A stretch of DNA of 64,000 nt from Ascidiimonas sp046199005 (GTDB taxonomy: Bacteria > Bacteroidota > Bacteroidia > Flavobacteriales > Flavobacteriaceae), in assembly GCA_046199005.1 (NCBI GenBank), contig CP176050.1:3162001-3226000 (forward strand). Direction: 5' to 3'. Under the pieces are notes generated by a model. The model did not search any database and was not told where the DNA came from. It worked only from the letters and a program-made list of their open reading frames with translations. The translations under genes were made by a program, and so were the position numbers. Position 1 is the stretch's first letter; every line of letters starts with the position of its first letter. Shown here piece after piece: positions 7,568 to 16,171 of the stretch.

Positions 7568-8948
7568 AAACTTCTCTATTAGTTCTTATTAATCGTCGGG
7601 TTAATACATTAAAACGAATATACAACAAAACAGCAGATGCCGTAAGCCCCGCCAGAAGACCGATCCATATACCAGTACTCCCATATGAAGTATAGAGACC
7701 TAAATACCATGAGATTGGAAATCCGATAACCCAGTACGCAATAAAAGTGATAAAGGTGGGTATTTTAACGTCTTGCATACCTCTTAAGGCACCGAGCACC
7801 ACCACCTGAATACCATCTGATATTTGAAAAAACGCAGCTACTATCAAAAGTTGTGCGGCGATGGAAGCAGTTTCAATGGTATTGGCATAGTCTTCCATAT
7901 TAGCATCATCCATATATAACCAGGGTATTTCTCTGTGAAAAATTAGAAATAAAACTGCAAAAAGCGTTTGAATAAGGATTCCCATCAAGAAAAAAGACGT
8001 TGCGATTCTTCTTAGATCTTTAAATTTTTTCAATCCTTTTTGATTACCAACTCTTATCATAGCAGCTGAGCCTAATCCCATGACGAACATAAATGTAAAT
8101 GCAGATAGGTTAAGCGCAATGTTATTTGCTGCCTGTGCATTTTTACCCAACACTCCACTCAACCAGATAGCAGCTGTAAAAATAGCAACCTCAAAAAGCA
8201 TTTGTAAAGCAGAGGGAAATCCGAGTGCCACAATTTTACCGAGTACTTGTCTCTTAATCGTTCTGAAATTCAGATTAGAGATGTAAGGTCGCATCGTATC
8301 TTTTCTGTAGATCAATATCCAGATTAAAAATACCATCAGAAATCTGGAAACCAGCGTACCGGTAGCCGCTCCTACTATGCCCAGGGCTGGAAACCCAAAT
8401 TTTCCATAAATAAGTAGATAGTTGAGTAAGACATTTACCACGTTACCAAATACGGCCGCGTACATAGCATATTTAGTTTGCGAAAGCCCATCAGTAAATT
8501 GTTTAAAAGCCTGAAAAACAATAAGTGGAATAAGTGAGAATGCCACAAGATCCAGATAAGGTTTTGCCAGTACCACTACCTCTTCCGGTTGATCAAGAGC
8601 ATACATTAATGGTTTAGCTGCCAGAATCATCAGAAACAGCACAGTTCCTAAAACCGTACAAGAAATAAGACCGTGTTTAAATGCTTGCTTGCCTTTGTCA
8701 AAATCTCCTGCACCATCTGCTTCGGCTACTAAGGGAGTGATCGCAGTTGAAAACCCTATTCCAATACTCATAGCAATAAATACAAAGCTATTTCCTAAAG
8801 ATACAGCTGCCAGCTCTGCTGTTCCTAGCTGCCCCACCATTACGTTATCAAAAAACTGGACAAGCGTATGCCCTACCATTCCGGCGATCACGGGTAGAGC
8901 CAATTTTAGATTATAACGGAATTCTTTGGTGTAGTTACGTAGCGACAT
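7554..8948 (-). CDS. MATE family efflux transporter
   Basis: Multidrug and toxin extrusion transporter of 464 aa, 12 TM segments, with the usual internal two-fold symmetry. N-terminal signatures are ALPVIAGMVGHTLVQFFDNVMVGQLGTAELAAVSLGNS and the conserved Pro/Asp-rich loops. It belongs to the NorM/DinF-type Na+- or H+-coupled exporters in the inner membrane. Start is ATG at 8948, 19 bp downstream of a TATCTTTG element. Substrate is unknown. The downstream small acidic protein overlaps its 3' end. Confidence 0.93.
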   Translation of the reverse strand: MSLRNYTKEFRYNLKLALPVIAGMVGHTLVQFFDNVMVGQLGTAELAAVSLGNSFVFIAMSIGIGFSTAITPLVAEADGAGDFDKGKQAFKHGLISCTVLGTVLFLMILAAKPLMYALDQPEEVVVLAKPYLDLVAFSLIPLIVFQAFKQFTDGLSQTKYAMYAAVFGNVVNVLLNYLLIYGKFGFPALGIVGAATGTLVSRFLMVFLIWILIYRKDTMRPYISNLNFRTIKRQVLGKIVALGFPSALQMLFEVAIFTAAIWLSGVLGKNAQAANNIALNLSAFTFMFVMGLGSAAMIRVGNQKGLKKFKDLRRIATSFFLMGILIQTLFAVLFLIFHREIPWLYMDDANMEDYANTIETASIAAQLLIVAAFFQISDGIQVVVLGALRGMQDVKIPTFITFIAYWVIGFPISWYLGLYTSYGSTGIWIGLLAGLTASAVLLYIRFNVLTRRLIRTNREVYGNT

Positions 8949-8966
8949 TTTGCCTTAAAAAGAATC

Positions 8967-8974
8967 CAAAGATA
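8967..8974 (-). promoter_or_regulatory. Candidate -7 element for MATE gene
   Basis: Minus-strand TATCTTTG, an exact TAnnTTTG match, located 18 bp upstream of the MATE start codon and within the 58-bp gap that follows mazG. Confidence 0.45.
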
Positions 8975-9006
8975 CCATATTTTACTATGGAAACACCTGC
9001 AAAATA

Positions 9007-9783
9007 CTAGGTTAATTTTTTTGCTTCCTCCCAGAAAACATCCATTTCTTCAAGAGACATATCTTTAAGAGCTTTGTTTTTTTCAGCCGCCCGTTTCTCT
9101 AAATGCTGAAAGCGAGTCGTAAACTTTTTATTTGTACGCTCTAATGCATTTTCGGGATCGATATTTAAGAAACGTGCATAATTGATCATACTAAATAGTA
9201 CGTCTCCAAATTCTGCTTCCATTTTCTCTTTATTGCCGGTTTTTACCTCTGTTTGAAACTCTTCAAGCTCTTCCTGCAGTTTTTCAAAGACCTGCTCGGG
9301 TTCTTCCCAGTCAAATCCTACTCCGGCAACCTTATCTTGTATTCTGTTTGCTTTTACCAATGCCGGAAGACTTCTGGGCACTCCTTCCAGAACACTTTTT
9401 TTACCTTCTTTCAGTTTTAAATTTTCCCAGTTACGTTTCACTTCTTCTTCATCGGTCACCTTAACATCTCCATAGATGTGAGGATGCCGGTTTATAAGCT
9501 TATCACAAATACTATTAGCGACATCTGCCATATCAAAGTCTCTGGTTTCACTGCCTATTTTTGCATAGAAAACAATGTGCAATAATAAATCGCCAAGTTC
9601 ATTCTTTATCTCTTCTAAGTCATTATCAAGAATAGCATCTCCTAATTCATAAGTTTCTTCAATGGTAAGATGCCTTAATGTCTGAAAAGTTTGTTTGCGA
9701 TCCCAGGGACACTGCTCTCTTAATTCGTCCATTATCGTAAGCAATCGATCTATTGCTTTTAACTGTTCTTCTCTTGAATTCAT
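9007..9783 (-). CDS. mazG: Nucleoside triphosphate pyrophosphohydrolase MazG
   Basis: Two-domain MazG housecleaning pyrophosphohydrolase of 258 aa that hydrolyses (d)NTPs to NMP and PPi. The first domain shows WDRKQTFQTLRHLTIEETYE and ELGDAILDNDLEEIKNELGD, matching the EExxE...ExxD Mg2+-binding signature. The second domain repeats it in LEEFQTEVKTG and EFGDVLFSMINYAR. Length matches the E. coli-type protein. A minus-strand TATTTTTG element lies at 9799-9806, just upstream of the start. Confidence 0.95.
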   Translation of the reverse strand: MNSREEQLKAIDRLLTIMDELREQCPWDRKQTFQTLRHLTIEETYELGDAILDNDLEEIKNELGDLLLHIVFYAKIGSETRDFDMADVANSICDKLINRHPHIYGDVKVTDEEEVKRNWENLKLKEGKKSVLEGVPRSLPALVKANRIQDKVAGVGFDWEEPEQVFEKLQEELEEFQTEVKTGNKEKMEAEFGDVLFSMINYARFLNIDPENALERTNKKFTTRFQHLEKRAAEKNKALKDMSLEEMDVFWEEAKKLT

Positions 9784-9984
9784 CCGCTAATATTTGTTCA
9801 AAAATAAGCAATTAACCGCGTTCTTTAACTTGCCTTATAAATGCTAATAACTTCATACAAATAATTTTTAGGGTTAGATTTTGTTAATACTTTCAAAACA
9901 CGTAAAATATTAAATTTCAGAATGTTGTATATTTAACTCACCTTTTTTTATTTTAATAATTAAAAGGATGGGAACCGGGATTCC

Positions 9985-10016
9985 TAAATGCTATGAAAAT
10001 TTAAATGCTATGAAAA
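9985..10016 (+). repeat. 15-bp tandem duplication over start codon
   Basis: The 15-mer TAAATGCTATGAAAA occurs at 9985-9999 and again at 10002-10016, two bases apart. The second copy contains the start codon of the LRR lipoprotein at 10010. The first copy contains an ATG at 9993 that opens only Met-Lys-Ile before a TAA at 10002-10004. Confidence 0.8.
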
Positions 10017-10663
10017 AACTACTCTTTTATGCAGGGCTGTTGTCTTGTTCACTTTTTATTTCATGTTCATCAGATGGTACAGATGACAACGAAGGAACTC
10101 AGCAAGATCCCATTGTAGCTACCACAGAGATCAAGGATGCTGCTTTTGAGCAAAGTCTGGTTGATTTGGGCTTAGACGACCAGGTAGATGGTGCGGTTCT
10201 GAGTGCCAGCATCGAAAACATAAAAGACCTTATTCTTAATAATAAAGGTATCACAGATCTTAGTGGAATAGAAGATTTTAAGAATCTGGAAAATCTTTGG
10301 GTTAACGATAATCAGCTGACTTCGCTTGACGTATCTAATAATAGTAAATTGAAGTTTGTATTTGCAGACAACAATGATCTTACTACGCTGGACGTCGCAA
10401 ATCTCACCGATCTTGAAAAAGTGGGTGCTGCAAATAATCAACTTACCTCAGTAGATGTACGCAATAATTTAAATCTTCAATTATTGGTAGTGCCAGCAAA
10501 TAGTATCAATGCTATTGATGTTACCAACAACGACCAGCTTTCTAATTTTTCGGTGGTAAATAACCCATTAATCTGTATCAAGGTAAGTCCTGCCAGATTG
10601 AACAACATCCCTTCTCAGTGGGAAAAAGACGAGGAAGATACCTATGCTACGAATTGCAATTAA
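10010..10663 (+). CDS. Leucine-rich-repeat lipoprotein
   Basis: Secreted lipoprotein of 217 aa. The start at 10010 is chosen because it gives a clean signal peptide MKKLLFYAGLLSCSLFISCSS with a lipobox Cys; an upstream in-frame ATG at 9968 would add 14 residues that spoil it. After an acidic SSDGTDDNEGTQQD linker come LRR units of about 21 residues with the pattern NNxLTxLDVxNNxxL, roughly residues 75-190, capped by a C-terminal region with two Cys. LRR lipoproteins of this style are usually surface ligand-binding or adhesion proteins. It converges on the next gene with a 9-bp gap. Confidence 0.85.
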   Translation: MKKLLFYAGLLSCSLFISCSSDGTDDNEGTQQDPIVATTEIKDAAFEQSLVDLGLDDQVDGAVLSASIENIKDLILNNKGITDLSGIEDFKNLENLWVNDNQLTSLDVSNNSKLKFVFADNNDLTTLDVANLTDLEKVGAANNQLTSVDVRNNLNLQLLVVPANSINAIDVTNNDQLSNFSVVNNPLICIKVSPARLNNIPSQWEKDEEDTYATNCN

Positions 10664-10672
10664 GCAAACCGA

Positions 10673-11626
10673 CTAGTTTTTGGTATAATTAAAACTTTTA
10701 AATCCTAGATGTTTTAGAAGTGTACCATCTGCATAGAAAATATCAACATCACATTTAATAAGGTGTTTACCGGAAGAAAGGTTTAATTCACTATACGGCA
10801 TAAACACAGTCTTATCATTATAAACGGTGCTGGCATATGCTGGTTTTAAGGTTTTTTTCAACTCTATTTGTCCAGAGATGTTCTTGTAGGATGCATTACT
10901 GGTTTTAAGAAAATTCTCCCCTTTCATGAATCGTAATGTGAGATAACAGGTTTGACCATCCATATTGTAAACAAAGAACTTGTTGTGAATTCGCATTCCG
11001 TAGTCTCCGTTATCGTCATACACGTCATAGTCTATCCAGGTCTTTTCAAACTTGGCAGACACCTTAGACTTGTCTAGTGATTTGGTATTAACGTAGGTAG
11101 TTTTTGTAGTACTACTATTGCTACTACTATTACTGCTGCTGCTATCGTTGCTATTATAGTTACTCTTAGATTTCGAAGAAGATGTTACGCTTGCTGAACC
11201 CACTTTAATATTGTAAAAATTCCAGCAGTTGGTTCCATCGCAGTCTACCTCAGTTAACGAATAGATGTCATTAACACTTTTAAGTCTGTTAAAAAACAGT
11301 TTTACGTATTTTTTGGTATTTGCTTTCAGAGAGACACTCCCAAAACCTCCAGAGAGACTTCCACCCCAGCCTGTCTGGCTGATAAGTGCATACCTATTTC
11401 CTTTTTTATCGGTGAGTACAAAAGGAGAAGTTCCCGAAGGCGCATGCAGGGTTCCACTAGTGCTGGACGAGGGATAGAATTCTAACATCACTTCTGTCCA
11501 AGCTTCGGTATTTTCAATTTCAATTATTTTAATGTAATCGGAATAAGAGGTGCCCACTGTAATTTTGTTCTGAGCCGAAAGATTTAGGGAAACCAATAAT
11601 ATTCCACAAAAAAGGAACTTTTTCAT
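10673..11626 (-). CDS. Secreted protein with Ser/Asn-rich linker
   Basis: Protein of 317 aa with a Sec signal peptide (MKKFLFCGILLVSLNLSAQ). Two beta-rich parts are joined by a low-complexity Ser/Asn/Lys linker at about residues 148-175. The N-terminal part contains WTEVMLEFYPSS and LTDKKGNRYALISQTGWGG, and two Cys (VDCDGTNCWNFY) likely to form a disulfide. The C-terminal part reads like an immunoglobulin-like or C2-like fold (FEKTWIDYDVYDDNGDYGMRIH). No named family is recognised. It probably acts in the periplasm or outside the cell. No operon partner is evident. Confidence 0.75.
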   Translation of the reverse strand: MKKFLFCGILLVSLNLSAQNKITVGTSYSDYIKIIEIENTEAWTEVMLEFYPSSSTSGTLHAPSGTSPFVLTDKKGNRYALISQTGWGGSLSGGFGSVSLKANTKKYVKLFFNRLKSVNDIYSLTEVDCDGTNCWNFYNIKVGSASVTSSSKSKSNYNSNDSSSSNSSSNSSTTKTTYVNTKSLDKSKVSAKFEKTWIDYDVYDDNGDYGMRIHNKFFVYNMDGQTCYLTLRFMKGENFLKTSNASYKNISGQIELKKTLKPAYASTVYNDKTVFMPYSELNLSSGKHLIKCDVDIFYADGTLLKHLGFKSFNYTKN

Positions 11627-11805
11627 TTTTAGCGATCTATTTAAGGTGAATTTCCAATTTATGAAAAATATTTATTTACACTTATTTAATTGGACAAAAG
11701 GTCGTTTTTTGTCTATCAACAGAAAAACAGACAGAAGCTCTGTATAGAAAGTACCTTCTCAACCGTAATTTCTGTTACGAACTTTTAATGTTTTAAATTG
11801 CGCAT

Positions 11806-12279
11806 ATGAAAGCAGTTACCATCAAACAATTAAAAACAGAATTACAGCATCGAACTGAAACAGAACTCGTTGAAATTTGCCTTACGCTTGCCAAATTCAA
11901 AAAAGAAAATAAGGAACTTCTCACCTACCTCTTATTCGAATCTGAAGATGAAACCGGCTATGTAAATACGGTAAAAGATGAGATTGATGCTCAATTTGAT
12001 CTTGTAAATACGAAATCTGTTTACTACATAAAAAAAAGTGTTCGGAAAATACTTAAAATGATCAAAAAATACATTCGTTACTCTAAGAAAAAAGAAACAG
12101 AAATAGAGTTACTCATGTATTTCTGCTTAAAACTAAAGGATTTTGTTCCTTCCGTCCTTGAGAATCGTGTTCTTAGAAATATCTATGAAAGAGAATTAAA
12201 CGCAATCCGGAAAAAAATAGGATTACTACACCCAGATCTTCAATATGATTACAACCGGGATTTAGAGACCTTTGATTGA
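11806..12279 (+). CDS. Conserved helical protein, unknown function
   Basis: Cytoplasmic protein of 157 aa, no signal peptide, predicted almost entirely alpha-helical. Lys-rich central helices (SVRKILKMIKKYIRYSKKKE) sit between acidic ends. I do not recognise a family. The opening TIKQLKTELQHRTETELVEICLTLAKFKKENKELLTYLL suggests helix-turn-helix-like or coiled repeats. It stands alone with 178 bp upstream and 77 bp downstream on its strand. Composition matches its neighbours. Confidence 0.7.
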   Translation: MKAVTIKQLKTELQHRTETELVEICLTLAKFKKENKELLTYLLFESEDETGYVNTVKDEIDAQFDLVNTKSVYYIKKSVRKILKMIKKYIRYSKKKETEIELLMYFCLKLKDFVPSVLENRVLRNIYERELNAIRKKIGLLHPDLQYDYNRDLETFD

Positions 12280-12356
12280 TCAGACACTTATTTAAAGAGA
12301 TTGATCACCTTTCTGAAAACAATTAAAATTACCTTGTATGTTTTAATAGGACGCTT

Positions 12357-12890
12357 ATGAAAATTTGGAATATACTAATACTCTTATTTATGATGAACCA
12401 ATCCCTTACCGTTTTCGATTTTACAAAAGATGCTGACATAAGTAGCTGGCAGGTGGTAGACGACGTGGTGATGGGGGGAAGATCTGATGGTAATTTCTAT
12501 TTAAACAGCGAAGGACATGCTATTTTTGAAGGAAATGTTTCTCTTGAGAATAATGGAGGTTTTTCCTCTGTGAGGCACCGAACAAATAAAACAATGGACG
12601 TTTCGCCTTATCAAAAGGTTGTTCTAAAATTAAAAGGAGATGGAAATCGCTATCAATTTAGGATCAAATCTCAGGCTGAAGATTATTACTCATATATTGC
12701 TTATTTCGAAACCACCGGAGATTGGCAAACGGTCGAAATTAATATGAATACAATGTATCCAACATTTCGCGGTCGTAAACTGGATATGCCAAATTATGAA
12801 GGAAAACAACTGGAAGAACTGGCGTTTCTAATAGGAAATAAGAAACCTCAAAATTTCAAATTGTTGATCGATAAGATAGTTCTAGAATAA
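12357..12890 (+). CDS. CIA30 family protein
   Basis: Protein of 177 aa with a short hydrophobic N-terminus (possible signal peptide, residues 1-18) and one CIA30 domain, a galactose-binding-like beta sandwich. Diagnostic sequence includes WQVVDDVVMGGRSDGNF, GNVSLENNGGFSSVRH and the C-terminal IDKIVLE. In eukaryotes CIA30 (NDUFAF1) helps assemble complex I; in bacteria the role is not established. The gene is convergent with the NYN gene with a gap of only 7 bp. Confidence 0.9.
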   Translation: MKIWNILILLFMMNQSLTVFDFTKDADISSWQVVDDVVMGGRSDGNFYLNSEGHAIFEGNVSLENNGGFSSVRHRTNKTMDVSPYQKVVLKLKGDGNRYQFRIKSQAEDYYSYIAYFETTGDWQTVEINMNTMYPTFRGRKLDMPNYEGKQLEELAFLIGNKKPQNFKLLIDKIVLE

Positions 12891-12897
12891 ACTAAAT

Positions 12898-13626
12898 CTA
12901 TTTATTGCGCACGTATACCAATTTAAAGCGTGTATTTCCCTGATCGCGTCTCTCGAGTTCAAATTGATTTAAAGATTTGAATAAAGGAGTAAGCTTTTCA
13001 AATCCGAAGTTTCTCGAATCAAAATTAGGTTGTTTTTTTAAGATCAGCGAGCCTACGTCTCCTAAAAAAGCCCATCCATCTTCATCTGCTGCATCATCAA
13101 CAGAATTACGTAAGAGACGAATTACTTTGGGAGTGATCTTGTCATAAGTACGCTTGCTTCTTTTGCCATCAGAATCATTCTTTTCAGTATCTGATTTTAA
13201 GATTTCGAGATATATAAATTTGTCGCAGGCAACTATAAATGGATCTGGCGTTTTCTTCTCACCTATACCATATACCTGCATTCCTGCTTCTCTTAGACGA
13301 GTCGCAAGTTTTGTAAAATCACTATCGGAGGAGACCAGGCAAAAACCATCTACTTTATTAGAGTAGAGAATATCCATGGCATCAATGATCATGGCAGAGT
13401 CTGTTGCGTTTTTACCTAATGTATAACTGTATTGTTGTATAGGATTGATAGCGTTTTCCAACAAGACATTTTTCCATTTGGCTAAATGAGGTTTAGTCCA
13501 ATCACCGTAGATTCTTTTAATGGTAGGGGTGCCGTATTTTGCAATTTCTTCCATCATCTCTTTTACATATCTGGAAGGAATATTGTCACCATCTATAAGA
13601 ACCGCTAATTTTGTATCTTTTATCAT
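12898..13626 (-). CDS. NYN domain nuclease with OST-HTH domain
   Basis: Protein of 242 aa combining an N-terminal NYN/LabA-type PIN-like RNase domain (about 1-145) with a C-terminal OST-HTH/LOTUS RNA-binding domain (about 160-240). Acidic active-site positions are present: VLIDGDNIPS, KNATDSAMIIDAMD and VSSDSDF. The second half has the winged-helix pattern ITPKVIRLLRNSV followed by WAFLGDVGSLI. A role in cytoplasmic RNA turnover or quality control is inferred. Start ATG at 13626 is followed by IKDTKLAVLIDGDN, as expected for the first strand. Confidence 0.9.
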   Translation of the reverse strand: MIKDTKLAVLIDGDNIPSRYVKEMMEEIAKYGTPTIKRIYGDWTKPHLAKWKNVLLENAINPIQQYSYTLGKNATDSAMIIDAMDILYSNKVDGFCLVSSDSDFTKLATRLREAGMQVYGIGEKKTPDPFIVACDKFIYLEILKSDTEKNDSDGKRSKRTYDKITPKVIRLLRNSVDDAADEDGWAFLGDVGSLILKKQPNFDSRNFGFEKLTPLFKSLNQFELERRDQGNTRFKLVYVRNK

Positions 13627-13757
13627 GGGTGTTAAAGATAGAAATATTAGGGCTTATGACCTCTCAATTGTTAAAATAAATTGCGGTTTTCGGTGAAGCC
13701 CCTCTAAAACCCATATCTTCGTTTTTAAGTTTTTAACGATCGACTTTTAGTATAAAA

Positions 13758-14480
13758 ATGGAATTAAAACGTATAAATAAATATTTAAGTGAAGTAGGCT
13801 ATTGCTCTCGCAGGGCTGCCGATAAATTAATAGAAGAAGGAAGAGTCACGATAAACGGCAAGATACCAGAAAAAGGTACCAAGGTTGCACCAACCGATGA
13901 AGTACGCGTTTATGGCAAATTAGTTTCCCCTCCAACAGAGAAACCTGTCTACTTAGCTTTTAACAAACCGATAGGGATCGTGTGCACCACAGATACCAAT
14001 GTTGAAAAAGATAATATTATCGATTTCATTAACTATCCCAAGCGTATTTTTCCTATTGGAAGATTAGATAAACCCAGTGAAGGTCTTATTTTTTTGACTA
14101 ATGACGGCGACATCGTAAATAAAATATTAAGAGCCAGAAATAAACATGAAAAAGAATACGTAGTTACGGTAGACAAACCTATTACAAAAGAGTTCATTGA
14201 ACGAATGAGTAATGGAGTTCCTATTCTGGATACGGTAACCCGAAAATGTAAGGTCACCCAGTTAGGTACTTTCAAGTTTGAGATTATCTTAACCCAGGGA
14301 CTAAACAGGCAGATTCGAAGAATGTGTGAATACTTCGACTACGAAGTGCTTGCTCTTAAAAGAACCCGCATCATGAATGTTAAACTCGATATTCCTACAG
14401 GACAGTGGCGGGATTTGACAGAAAAAGAGCTTGCAGAGATCAATAAAATGGTAGCTTCATCCGCAAAAACTCATGAGTAA
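13758..14480 (+). CDS. rluF: Pseudouridine synthase RluF/RsuA family
   Basis: RNA pseudouridine synthase of 240 aa: N-terminal S4 RNA-binding domain (RINKYLSEVGYCSRRAADKLIEEGRVTING) and a catalytic domain with the signature GRLDKPSEGLIFLTNDGD, containing the catalytic Asp. The C-terminal TQGLNRQIRRMCEYF motif matches the RluF/RsuA group. The closest subfamily appears to be RluF (23S rRNA U2604), but RluE/RsuA-type specificity cannot be excluded. It acts on rRNA in the cytoplasm. Confidence 0.9.
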   Translation: MELKRINKYLSEVGYCSRRAADKLIEEGRVTINGKIPEKGTKVAPTDEVRVYGKLVSPPTEKPVYLAFNKPIGIVCTTDTNVEKDNIIDFINYPKRIFPIGRLDKPSEGLIFLTNDGDIVNKILRARNKHEKEYVVTVDKPITKEFIERMSNGVPILDTVTRKCKVTQLGTFKFEIILTQGLNRQIRRMCEYFDYEVLALKRTRIMNVKLDIPTGQWRDLTEKELAEINKMVASSAKTHE

Positions 14481-14603
14481 TGTATAAAGTATCATTTTTC
14501 AAACGTTGCTGATTCATTTTATTTTTTTGATTATCAATCAATTACTTTTTATCTGAATTCGTAAATAATTTGATTAATTAGGTGTACTCCGATTTATTAA
14601 CAC

Positions 14604-14611
14604 TACCTTTG
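14604..14611 (+). promoter_or_regulatory. Candidate -7 element for cold-shock gene
   Basis: TACCTTTG, an exact TAnnTTTG match, 28 bp upstream of the cold-shock start. The leader between it and the ATG is strongly AT-rich. Confidence 0.45.
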
Positions 14612-14639
14612 CGGCAATTATTATTTTTAATTTTATCAA

Positions 14640-14831
14640 ATGAATAAAGGAACCGTAAAGTTTTTTAACGAAACTAAAGGATTTGGCTTCATCGCCGAAG
14701 AAGGATCAGGTAAAGAACATTTTGTACACATTTCAGGTTTAATCGATGAAATACGCGATGGAGATGAAGTAGAATTTGACTTGACAGAAGGAAAAAAAGG
14801 ATTAAACGCTGTAAATGTAAAGGTTATTTAA
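14640..14831 (+). CDS. Cold-shock domain protein
   Basis: Small single-domain cold-shock protein of 63 aa, an RNA/ssDNA chaperone with an OB fold. RNP-1 (KGFGFI) and RNP-2 (EHFVHIS) are both intact, as is the opening GTVKFFNETKGF and the closing KKGLNAVNVKVI. It is monocistronic, with a TAnnTTTG box upstream and a strong terminator 25 bp downstream. The AT-rich 5' leader may fold at low temperature as in other csp genes, but I cannot demonstrate that here. Confidence 0.97.
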   Translation: MNKGTVKFFNETKGFGFIAEEGSGKEHFVHISGLIDEIRDGDEVEFDLTEGKKGLNAVNVKVI

Positions 14832-14855
14832 TATTTGCACTAAGACTTTTAGAGG

Positions 14856-14884
14856 AAGGTTTGCGCACTAGCAAACCTTTTTTT
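14856..14884 (+). terminator. Intrinsic terminator after cold-shock gene
   Basis: Stem AAGGTTTGC / GCAAACCTT with a GCACTA loop, followed by a run of T residues. It serves the cold-shock gene. Confidence 0.85.
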
Positions 14885-14945
14885 ATACAATACATTTAAG
14901 TCTTATCACCTCAGTCAGTAACCATCCTTCAGCAAAAAACTCATT

Positions 14946-15980
14946 TTATTTGTTCAGATCTTTTTCAAGTAGCTTCTTATTGATCTGCTTGATGAGTGCA
15001 GGTCCTTCATAAATAAAGCCCGTATACAATTGCACCAAAGAGGCTCCGGCTTCCAATTTCTCCAGCGCATCTTCAACTGAATTTATTCCTCCTACACCAA
15101 TAATCGGGAAAGCATGATTACTTTTCGTCGCAAGAAAACGGATAACCTCCGTACTTCTTTTTGCCAAAGGCTTACCACTCAACCCACCGGCCTCTTCGGT
15201 AAGAAATAAAGGAGATCTTAGCCCCTCTCGTGAAATGGTCGTATTAGTAGCGATTACCCCTGCAATTCCTGTTCTGTCAATAATATCAATAATATCTAAT
15301 AATTGAGAATCAGATAGATCAGGAGCGATTTTAAGTAGGATGGGCTTACTTTTTGATCGCATCTCATTTTTATGCTGTAATGTATTTAACAATTTTGTCA
15401 GCGGTTTTTTATCCTGCAGATCCCTTAAATTAGGCGTGTTTGGAGAACTCACATTTACTACGAAATAGTCTACGTGATCAAACAAAGCATCAAAACAATA
15501 CAGGTAATCTTCTACCGCCTTCTCATTGGGAGTTGTTTTATTTTTGCCAATATTACCACCTATGAGTACCCGATCATTACTTTTCAGTCGTTCCAGGGCG
15601 GCATCCACGCCTCCATTGTTGAAACCCATTCTGTTAATAATAGCCTGATCCTGCTTCAACCGAAAGAGTCGCTTTTTAGGATTTCCTTCCTGTGGTCGTG
15701 GAGTAACGGTGCCTATTTCGATAAAGCCAAAACCAAAGTCACCCAATTCCTTGAACAATTTTGCATCTTTGTCAAAACCAGCTGCTAATCCTACCGGATT
15801 TTTAAACCTAAGTCCAAAAACTGTTCTTTCCAGCTTAGGATCGGTCACCTCATATGATTTTTTAATTAGATATGAAATTCCGGGAATACGGAAAAGAAAA
15901 CGAATTATCCCAAATGTAAAATGATGTACACTTTCCGGATCGAACTGAAAGAGTATAGGCCTGATTATGTATTTGTACAT
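14946..15980 (-). CDS. pyrD: Dihydroorotate dehydrogenase (quinone)
   Basis: Class 2 DHODH of 344 aa: oxidises dihydroorotate to orotate with FMN and quinone at the inner membrane, step four of UMP synthesis. The membrane-associated N-terminal helix (MYKYIIRPILFQFDPESVHHF), GLAAGFDKDAKLFKELGDFGFG, the VVNVSSPNTPNLR catalytic-Ser loop and the FMN phosphate loop IIGVGGINSVEDALEKLEAGA are present. I place the start at 15980 rather than the upstream in-frame start at 16004, because the latter lies inside a TACTTTTG promoter element (16002-16009) and adds atypical residues. Confidence 0.95.
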   Translation of the reverse strand: MYKYIIRPILFQFDPESVHHFTFGIIRFLFRIPGISYLIKKSYEVTDPKLERTVFGLRFKNPVGLAAGFDKDAKLFKELGDFGFGFIEIGTVTPRPQEGNPKKRLFRLKQDQAIINRMGFNNGGVDAALERLKSNDRVLIGGNIGKNKTTPNEKAVEDYLYCFDALFDHVDYFVVNVSSPNTPNLRDLQDKKPLTKLLNTLQHKNEMRSKSKPILLKIAPDLSDSQLLDIIDIIDRTGIAGVIATNTTISREGLRSPLFLTEEAGGLSGKPLAKRSTEVIRFLATKSNHAFPIIGVGGINSVEDALEKLEAGASLVQLYTGFIYEGPALIKQINKKLLEKDLNK

Positions 15981-16001
15981 GTAAAAAAATGATGAGTTGC
16001 A

Positions 16002-16009
16002 CAAAAGTA
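16002..16009 (-). promoter_or_regulatory. Candidate -7 element for pyrD
   Basis: Minus-strand TACTTTTG, a TAnnTTTG match 21 bp upstream of the chosen pyrD start. It supports the shorter start. Confidence 0.5.
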
Positions 16010-16171
16010 ATTCTTAAATACGTGCTGGCAAAGAGGCTACAAATAAATTGATGGCTTGCTTATTAACAAAATAACAGCTGCTTAGAAATTAATTATTGAA
16101 GCTGTAATTAAAAGAATCTGAAAGCTCTCAATTTTATTGAATAATAGTATTTTTGAGAAAATTATAACTCT

